Positions 29,155 through 35,567 of a DNA stretch of 35,567 nucleotides are shown here, piece after piece. The stretch lies in contig JAUCBJ010009020.1 in assembly GCA_032718475.1 (NCBI GenBank), positions 1 to 35,567 of the forward strand. Reading direction: 5' to 3'. Below the pieces are notes generated by a model. The model ran no database searches and was not told the DNA's origin. It saw nothing but the letters and a program-made list of their open reading frames with translations. Each line of letters starts with the position of its first letter. Within the stretch, counting starts at the first letter, position 1. The DNA comes from Nemertoderma westbladi. Its lineage: Eukaryota > Xenacoelomorpha > Nemertodermatida > Nemertodermatidae. Both the position numbers and the translations under genes were made by a program.

Positions 29155-29274
29155 TTGAATACTCGATACTTTTCCATCAAGAGAATCAAGGTACTGGTAG
29201 TTCCCTGCAGCGTAAACTGTCTTCGAAGCACCTAGAAAGTTCTCATTTTCATACAGCGTCATCTTGGTACAAAT
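29155..29274 (-). CDS. beta/gamma-crystallin-like gene, exon A (first Greek-key motif)
   Basis: On minus, acceptor TTATTTTTAG, then 40 codons to a GTGAGA donor. An ATG at 29260-29262 in good context (AAGATGA) starts MTLYENENFLGASKTVYAAG, then NYQYLDSLDGKVSSIQ. This is the first Greek-key motif of a beta/gamma-crystallin domain (xLYEnxxFxG, Y-G corner, VSSI strand). Invertebrate single-domain proteins begin the same way, with only a residue or two before the first strand, so translation probably starts here and the upstream bases are 5' UTR. Joined to exon B it gives 89 codons of one domain. The calcium box reads DGKVSS, with Gly at the second position where Asp/Asn is usual. Confidence 0.85.
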
Positions 29275-30210
29275 CTAAAAATAATACAGTTTAAGTTAAA
29301 TTCAATTGACGTGGATAGGAGAGACTCATAAGTCTCAAGGAGTAGCCGGTCAATTATGATTAATCCAGTAATCAACATCATGAAGTGAATTTAGCAATTT
29401 GTGAAATTTTATTTATGTTATTGCGTGCCGATCTAATCAGAAACCTGATTCCATAACATACCGCATACTGGGAAATTAATTTGTCCAAATTCAGCTGTAC
29501 TTTTATTTGAATTCTATTTATATATTTTATTACAGTAGTTTATATTTTTGAATATTTTATAGTGCTACATATTTATTTTATATCTATACAACATTATTGA
29601 ATGATGCTAGGCGACTAGAATAGTCAACTAAAACAAATCCACCAATAATTGTATCCCTTGTTCGATGTGGACTGTTAATGTAACGGAAAGCTAAAGGAAG
29701 CCTTGTTAAAATCCTTTAACAGGCAGTTCATATTCTGAGTCATTGATTCATAAAACTTGGAACCTCCAAGCAGCATAAAGGAGGTTCCACCTGTATTGCA
29801 TATACCTTCTTACGAAGGGCATAATCTGTTCCCCTAGAAACGGTGTTTTTTGTTCATCTCGGTAAGATCTAAAAAAAGTTCAATCATCGATATGGCCCAA
29901 CTATTACTGTTAATTAGTTCTAATTAGCCAAAATCTAATTAGCATCGTATCTTGAAAACGCTAAGAGCTACTGTATGAAAAAAACGTAACATTACAAACT
30001 TGTTCGGAATTTTATTCTGCACAAAAAAGTATCTTGTGCCGATGCCATATCTCCTCAACCATTAATTAGTTAATCACTAATTACATAATTAACTGATTGC
30101 CAGGGCAGGGGGGCTTTGCTCCCCTGGCCCCCCAACCCTTATTCACAAGGTGTAACAAAGGGTTTACTATTTTACAAATGATAATTACCCTAAAATCTTT
30201 TGAATCAAAT
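29275..30210. other. Upstream intron or 5' region of the crystallin gene
   Basis: No further crystallin exon recognised. It contains a family A 5' UTR fragment (29730-29845), an AT-rich stretch with many TTAATTAG words (29900-30080), and a GGGGGGCTTTGCTCCCC hairpin at about 30107-30123. Confidence 0.4.
29730..29845 (+). repeat. 5' UTR fragment of non-LTR family A
   Basis: Matches the reverse complement of about 18590-18700: GTCATTGAT, AAACTTG, ACCTCC, AGCAGCATAAAGGAGGT, CCACCTGTA, ACGAAGGGCA. Only the extreme 5' part of the element is present, unusual for LINE copies, which normally keep the 3' end. Confidence 0.65.
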
Positions 30211-31247
30211 AGTCCGGCAGCAAATAGCACAAATTTTGGTGAACCTTGTTTTTTTATACCCAAAAATGTTTCATCGGTTTTGTACTCATTAGACCCTGCT
30301 GAACAATGTTTAGGAGGGTGTCGCCCCTACAACCTTGAGCCTTTCTCATAAATCGTGTTACCATGGTTACCGGGGTGTTTATCTGCAGCTGCCATGTTTT
30401 AAACACACAATGGTTACAGGATTTACCCCAAACTTGACTAAAACAATGATTGCGAATTCGATGAGCTTATTTACAAAACCACTGTTACCCTGGCAACCGT
30501 TGCTAGGGCAGGCAGTAATCTACGGTTCACGCCATAGCAAACACCAACTTACCCATTATGCGACCTCAGTATCAACAATATTCCCTCAGTATATCGCATA
30601 CTGAACTTGTATTCGAGTCACAGTTATTATGACAGCCGTTGCTACGGGAACTACTGTAGTATATCATCGCAACCAGCGACCAAATCATTCTATGACTATA
30701 TGATAGTACTGTTTCAACAATCCCCCGCTGTATCGTACATAGTGCATAGTGGGTTTATTGAACTGGGTTTCTGGCCACAGTTACCATGACAACTGTTGCT
30801 ATGTAGACTAGACAGATTGTAAATACGATTTCAAAGGTCGTTGATATTCACAGGAATTATTGTAGAGGTTATTAGTTCACAATTTTTATTAATGATAAAT
30901 TGATATTTCAATTATCAAAATTAAAATAAAAAAAAATGCTTTTATTGTCTTTTCTGTTTTAAGGTATTTGATTAGATAATATTATATTTAATAATCTTAT
31001 AATAATCTTATATAATGTAATAATCTTATAATAATCTTATAATAATATAATATATTCTTATAATAATTTGTGGCTTTATTATTATTATTATTTCGTGTCT
31101 ACTGTAATTGTGATTGCTTTTATTAAGTACAATATATATATGTGATTTTAATATTATATTTTCAAAATTTGATTACACCAAAACAACATGCATACAATAC
31201 CACCATATTATTAAATTATAAAATAATATGACTAAATATGTACTAGG

Positions 31248-31427
31248 GTGCGAAATCTATATCATATTTTAATGACTGGTCGGGGCAATAGTAACTCAGT
31301 GACGGTACAGTGGAATATATATATCTTGATATCATAGTCATATAATGCTTATATCGCTGGTTGGTAGGGGGCCTATGGAGATCCTATTGGACTTAACAAC
31401 GATGATAATCGTGACTAGAAACCAAGT
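31248..31427. repeat. About 180-bp direct repeat flanking the rearranged family A copy (left)
   Basis: Matches 33010-33186 with a few substitutions and small indels. Copy 1 of the TIR element has this sequence only once, apart from its own 95-bp repeat, so the duplication arose with or after the insertion. Confidence 0.8.
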
Positions 31428-33009
31428 GAAAGTGAAAGAAAGAAGGTTAATGAAAGTATGGTGAACATACATGAGCGGGAGACTGAATCAAATGCCTTGA
31501 AGAAGTCAACAAAGATAACAGCCGAGTGCTAATAGATCCAGCTTCACACTACAGCTGAGCAACAGGTATGAGGTTCTTGCCTCTGAGGCGGCAGATCACT
31601 GTGAAGGCTATACTGCCTTCACAGAAGCAGTTAAGTTAGCAGCTGCAGAAACAGTTCCTGTATACCCGCGAAATCCCCTGGACTGACTACAAAATTCAGA
31701 AGTGCCGAAATGACCTCTATAAGGCGCAGAAAGAGTTCCGACTCAAACAAACTACAGCAGCCAAGAATGCAGTTAAGGCTGCATCTAGGTCCCTGAACAG
31801 GCAGTTGATGATGCTCAATGATGCTGACGACAGCAAGCAATCATCCCAGGCATGGAAATCGATCAACTTGCTTACTGGTTGGAAAAGCCAACCAACCACC
31901 AAGGTTAAGCCTGAATCACCAGCCGATCGCCTCAATATTTGGACGGCCCACTTTGAAAAGCTCCTCAATAATGACAGGGTATTGCCTGATAACTTTATAG
32001 AAGTAAAAGTATCTCAGTCTGTACTCCCAGATATTCCCATTGGCGATATCTCCTTTGCAGAAGTGAAGGCTATTGCAAAGAGCATTAATACCAATCGTGC
32101 CAGTGGAGTAGATGGTGTTCCCCCTGAGGTCTTTAAAATACCTGAGTGGTTAAAGCTCATCTATCCCATCATAGTAGACATGTTCAGAACAACAAGAGTC
32201 CCACAAGACATGAAAACAAATAAGTTGGTGCCAGTTCCCGGGAAGGGCAACCTAACACTCTATGGTTCTTTTCAGGGAATCTCATTGATCTCGATTGCTG
32301 CAAAGCTATACAATAGAATTCTATTAAATCGCATCAGGGATCCCATTAAGAGACTGCTCCGTGGAAATCAGAATGGGTTCCGTAAAGGTCGTAGAACCAT
32401 GGAGCCCATTTTGGTACTTAGAAGGATAATAATAAATAATAATGATAATAATAATAATAATAATGAATAATAATGAATAGGCTTTCCAGATAATTGGAAG
32501 TCGCAGAGAATTAATCGTAAACTTAAGGTCCGATTATTTAGAGCAGCAGTAGTTCCAGTACTCCTCTACGGGAGTCCATGCTGGGCTCTAACTGCTGAGG
32601 ACTCCAAATCGCTGGATGGCACATTCACAAGAATGCTACGCCGGGTTCATTGTGTCAAATACAATGCACACATCTCCAACCAGACACTATATAACATTGG
32701 AAGTGTCTCATTGATTCCCCCAAGCTTGACACTAGAACAAAGTCGCCTCCGCTTTGAAGGACATTGCTTTCGCCGTGAGGACCAGCCAGTGCATAATCTT
32801 GTGCTTTGGTAGCCTCATGGAGTGAATAAGCATGGTGGACAGCCCATGACTTTCTTAAGACGCATCTTAAAGGACACTGGTCTTGAAGATGCGGATGATC
32901 TAGCAAATGTCATAGGTGATAGGGAGTTGTGGCGGCGCAATTTTTTCGATAAGCCGGCACAGCATTCTTAAAAATGCAGCTGCAATGCAGCATGCCGAGC
33001 CTAGTAGTA
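31428..33009 (+). pseudogene. Rearranged copy of non-LTR family A (plus strand)
   Basis: 31448-31523 is an antisense piece of the RT region (matches 16078-16155 directly). From about 31533 the sense strand runs from the EN-RT linker into RT (221 codons at 31805-32470: INTNRASGVDGVPPEVFK, KLVPVPGKGN, NGFRKGRRT). The catalytic core is missing, replaced by an AAT/ATG microsatellite at about 32425-32475. The thumb and C-terminus follow to the 3' end, GCCTAGTAGTA. It preserves the 31 bp missing from the full-length copy. It shares a TAG with that copy where 33491-33769 has CAG. Confidence 0.85.
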
Positions 33010-33186
33010 GTGCGAAATCTATATATTTTAATGACGGGTCGGGGCAATAGTAACTCAGTGATGGTACAGTGGAATATATATATCTTCGTATCATAGTCAT
33101 ATAATGCTTATATCGCTGGTTGGTAGGGGGCCTATGGAGATCCTATTGGACATAGCCACGATGATAACCGTGACTGGAAACCAAGT
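33010..33186. repeat. About 180-bp direct repeat flanking the rearranged family A copy (right)
   Basis: Starts GTGCGAAATC directly after the 3' end of the family A copy and ends GAAACCAAGT, the same boundaries as the left repeat. Confidence 0.8.
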
Positions 33187-33386
33187 TGAATAACCTTGAT
33201 ATACTAGGAGTAGAGTCACTGTAGTTTTCTATTGCTTAAATTGGTCTTAAATATGGCGTTTCCGGAAGATTACTGCCCCTAACAACGGTTACCATGGCAA
33301 CAGTGCTTTGGGACTGGGTTCATTGGATTGGCAATCATCGCTAGAATCCAATTTGGTGTAAAATTTCTAGATATTGAGTGTTTATA

Positions 33387-34549
33387 CTACTAGGATCGGC
33401 ATGCTGCATTGCAGCTGCATTTTTAAGAATGCTGTGCCAGCTTATCGACAAAATTGCTCCGCCACAACTCCTTATCACCCATGACATTTGCTAGATCATC
33501 CGCATAATCCGCGTAAAGGACACTGGGTCCTTTAAGATGCGTCTCAAGAAAGTCATGGGCTGTCCACCATGCTTATTCACTCCATGAGGCTGCCAAAGTA
33601 CAAGATTATGCACTGGCTGATCCTCACGGCGAAAGCAATGTCCTGCAAAGCGGAGGCGATTTTGTTCTAGTGTCAAGCTTGGGGGAACCAATGAGACACC
33701 TCCAATGTTATATAGTGTCTGGTTGGAGATGTGTGCATTGAACTTGACACAATGAACCCGGCGTATCATTCTTGTGAATGTGCCATCTAGAGATTTGGTG
33801 TCCTCAGCAGTTAGAGCCCAGCATGGACTCCCATAGAGGAGTACTGGAACTACTGCTGTTCTAAATAACCGGACCTTAAGTTTCCGATTAATTCTCTGCG
33901 ACTTCCAATTATCTGGAAAGCCTATTCAAGGCTGCACATGCCTTTCCCTTACGTTTTCGAAGGTCCTCACCTGACTTCCGGATCCATGATCCCAGGTAAC
34001 AGAAGTCATCCACATGATCAAGCATACCATCTTTTGAGCTTATGCTCATCCGATCAGAGACTTGCTGAGGACTTTCAAAGTTAACTGTCAAAATTTTGGT
34101 CTTTCTGGAGTTAATAAAAAGACCCCAAATACTCCTAAGTCATCAGCAAAGTCTAGATCAGTTAGGTACTTCGCAGGATTTCCTCGACTTCTGGAGCCAG
34201 TAGGTGGAGTTATCATCACCCCATCATCATTATGGTGATCTAAGGACATGCGTAGAACATAGTCAACAACAATTATGAACAAGAATGGTGCAAGTGTGTC
34301 TCCCTGGAGGACGCCCCATAACACTTCAAATGGTTATGTGTCACCGTCAACAGTAGACACAAATGTTGTCAAACCATCATATACTGATCTGATTGCTGCA
34401 ATAATTTCATCAGGAATCCCATATAATGAAAGTATGCTGAACATGCGTGAGCGAGAGACTGAATCAAAGGCCTTGAAGAAGTCAACAAAGATAACAGCCA
34501 GATGCCTGTCTTTCTTTTTTGATAACTCTTCAATTATCCTTCTAAGTGC
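33387..34549 (-). pseudogene. 5'-truncated copy of non-LTR family A (minus strand)
   Basis: A 25-bp duplication flanks it (33362-33386 and 34550-34574). Minus-strand translation in several frames gives ALRRIIEELSKKKDR, VDFFKAFDSVSRSRM, GVLQGDTLAPFLF, DLDFADDLGV, CYLGSWIRKSGEDL, then HISNQTLYNIGG and LWQPHGVNKHGGQP. About 70 bp after FADD are deleted (near 34120), and small indels break the frame. It keeps CAG (Gln) where two other copies have TAG. Inserted in copy 2 of the TIR element. Confidence 0.9.
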
Positions 34550-34750
34550 AATTTCTAGATATTGAGTGTTTATAATAGTGGTTGCTAGGGTCTCACTCGC
34601 TGTTGACATCGAAACACGTTTTATTCAAATTGCTCAAGGCTGAGAGAGCGACACCCTCGCTAATATCGATTAGTATGGTATTGTGGTCATGAATATGAGA
34701 GACTTTTTATGAGTATAAAATTGCACGGTTCATCACTTTGCTGCCGGACT

Positions 34751-35567
34751 AAAACCAATTAACGATTTTACTAATTATAAAGTTCCCCAAATTAATTAAA
34801 AATTTATCCAATCCGGTTGCAATTAGTAAAACAGCTGATTCGTCAGCCTGGTTTGATGAACTTGATGAAATCGTACATTCAGGAGCGGCTGTATGCTATT
34901 ATTGACTAAAACTTTATACCAAACACCTCTACCTACCTAAATAACAGTCTGTAGTGAGCACCGGTGCAGGTATGGTAGGCCTACATGTTGGGCAGATATA
35001 GTGGAGGTTATTTTGGCACTGGTGAATACTATGAATACAGGAATACCCAAGTACTTCTGTACTTAGTGTACCCATCTGCCCATGTACAGTAATTGGCTGA
35101 CAGGTAGTAAGTACCCTTAGTGTTGTAGGCTATAGATGATTGACGTTCCTAGCAATGTTCTTAATGTAGGCATTTTACTGGAAGTTATTAATACCATACA
35201 GCCATAGTTTACCCCAAAAAAACCCAAATTACCCCAAATCGCACCAAATCAAAATAAATCATGTAACAGACACCCAGGCTATATGATGATATGGATTAGA
35301 TCAATGAAGCGGATAGTGACCCTTGAAGGGCATCTTATGCATTCAAAGGAAAATATGATCAGACCCAAATCATGCAGTCAGACCAGATCTTTTGCTGATC
35401 AAATACCGGTAGGTGACTTTGCTGATATGCAGTAACATTTTACGGTACAATTTGATGCGAAAATGTTTTGGCCAGTACTTCCATTGCGGTCCCAGGTCAT
35501 TCGCATACCACGGTCACTGTATCTGGCACCTGATTGGCTGAAATATTCAAACGCTGAAAACGTACCT
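34751..35567. other. Unassigned DNA at the right edge
   Basis: No recognisable exon, repeat family or RNA. It has a PuPy-rich AGTACTTCTGTACTTAGTGTAC palindromic region near 35050 and a CCCCAAA-rich stretch near 35212-35250. It may hold 5' exons or the promoter of the minus-strand crystallin gene, but I cannot show that. Confidence 0.4.

Larger units (their letters stand above)
30211..34750. mobile_element. Non-autonomous TIR element (AGTCCGGCAGCAAA ends), copy 2
   Basis: Starts AGTCCGGCAGCAAATAGCAC and ends ACTTTGCTGCCGGACT. It aligns with copy 1 throughout (30211-31247 with 3725-4770; 33187-33362 with 5860-6027; 34575-34750 with 6053-6223). Removing the two family A insertions with their duplications leaves about 1.6 kb, the same as copy 1. 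The flanks (CAAAT, AAAAC) do not form a clear duplication. Confidence 0.75.

Noticed and set aside
29140-29160. Exon A as a terminal exon ending in VRNK and stop
   Set aside because: A GTGAGA donor precedes the stop, and splicing to exon B restores the conserved motif boundary. The stop is kept only as a possible short isoform.
34334-34609. 91-codon minus-strand frame with a novel N-terminus fused to RT
   Set aside because: The N-terminus (MSTASETLATT) is flanking TIR-element DNA read into a 5'-truncated LINE copy across its TSD, a chance fusion.

Overview
The window is nuclear DNA from an invertebrate metazoan. It carries split exons with GT-AG junctions, LTR and non-LTR retrotransposons of animal type, a piggyBac-like TTAA insertion and tRNA-headed repeats, and it shows no bacterial gene organisation. 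The species cannot be named from sequence alone.

Only one host gene is visible, on the minus strand. Exon A (29155-29274) and exon B (11881-12039) each encode one Greek-key motif. Spliced in phase 0 they make one beta/gamma-crystallin domain, as in single-domain invertebrate beta/gamma-crystallins. The intron between them would be 17,115 bp and is almost entirely mobile elements. The next intron, below 11881, is also full of them.

Left block (3383-11868) is a nest five levels deep. A 3' fragment of a non-LTR retrotransposon is split at TTAA by a piggyBac-like element (3595-11765) that carries roughly 160-bp internal tandem repeats. Inside that lie a 1.6-kb (net) terminal-inverted-repeat element (3725-6223) and a complete LTR retrotransposon (6876-11044, TSD tgaat). 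The LTR element encodes only a gag-like protein with three CCHC knuckles and no pol. The TIR element contains a rearranged non-LTR fragment between 95-bp direct repeats, and one of those repeats was later hit by a solo LTR of the gag-only family (4899-5478, TSD agggg).

Middle block (12.0-28.8 kb, inside the intron). In order it holds: a Ty3/gypsy RT-RNase H scrap between inverted LTRs; a long tRNA-headed repeat (second copy at 1640-2450, opposite strand); a full-length non-LTR element A on minus (14990-18718, 13-bp TSD, one EN-RT reading frame broken by a 31-bp deletion); a BEL/Pao-like LTR and gag N-terminus; a second piggyBac-like copy inserted in that gag; a CsRn1-type Ty3/gypsy element with its 5' LTR, a tRNA-Trp-like primer site, gag and broken pol; and a second, different non-LTR element B (ORF1 plus EN-RT).

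Right block (29.3-35.6 kb). Upstream of exon A lies another copy of the TIR element (30211-34750). It holds two further fragments of family A, one between about 180-bp direct repeats and one with a 25-bp TSD whose empty site survives in the left copy. No gene is recognised in 1-1620, 2460-3380, 13030-13960 or 34751-35567.

All assignments come from reading the sequence. Family names rest on motif recognition, not on a database search.
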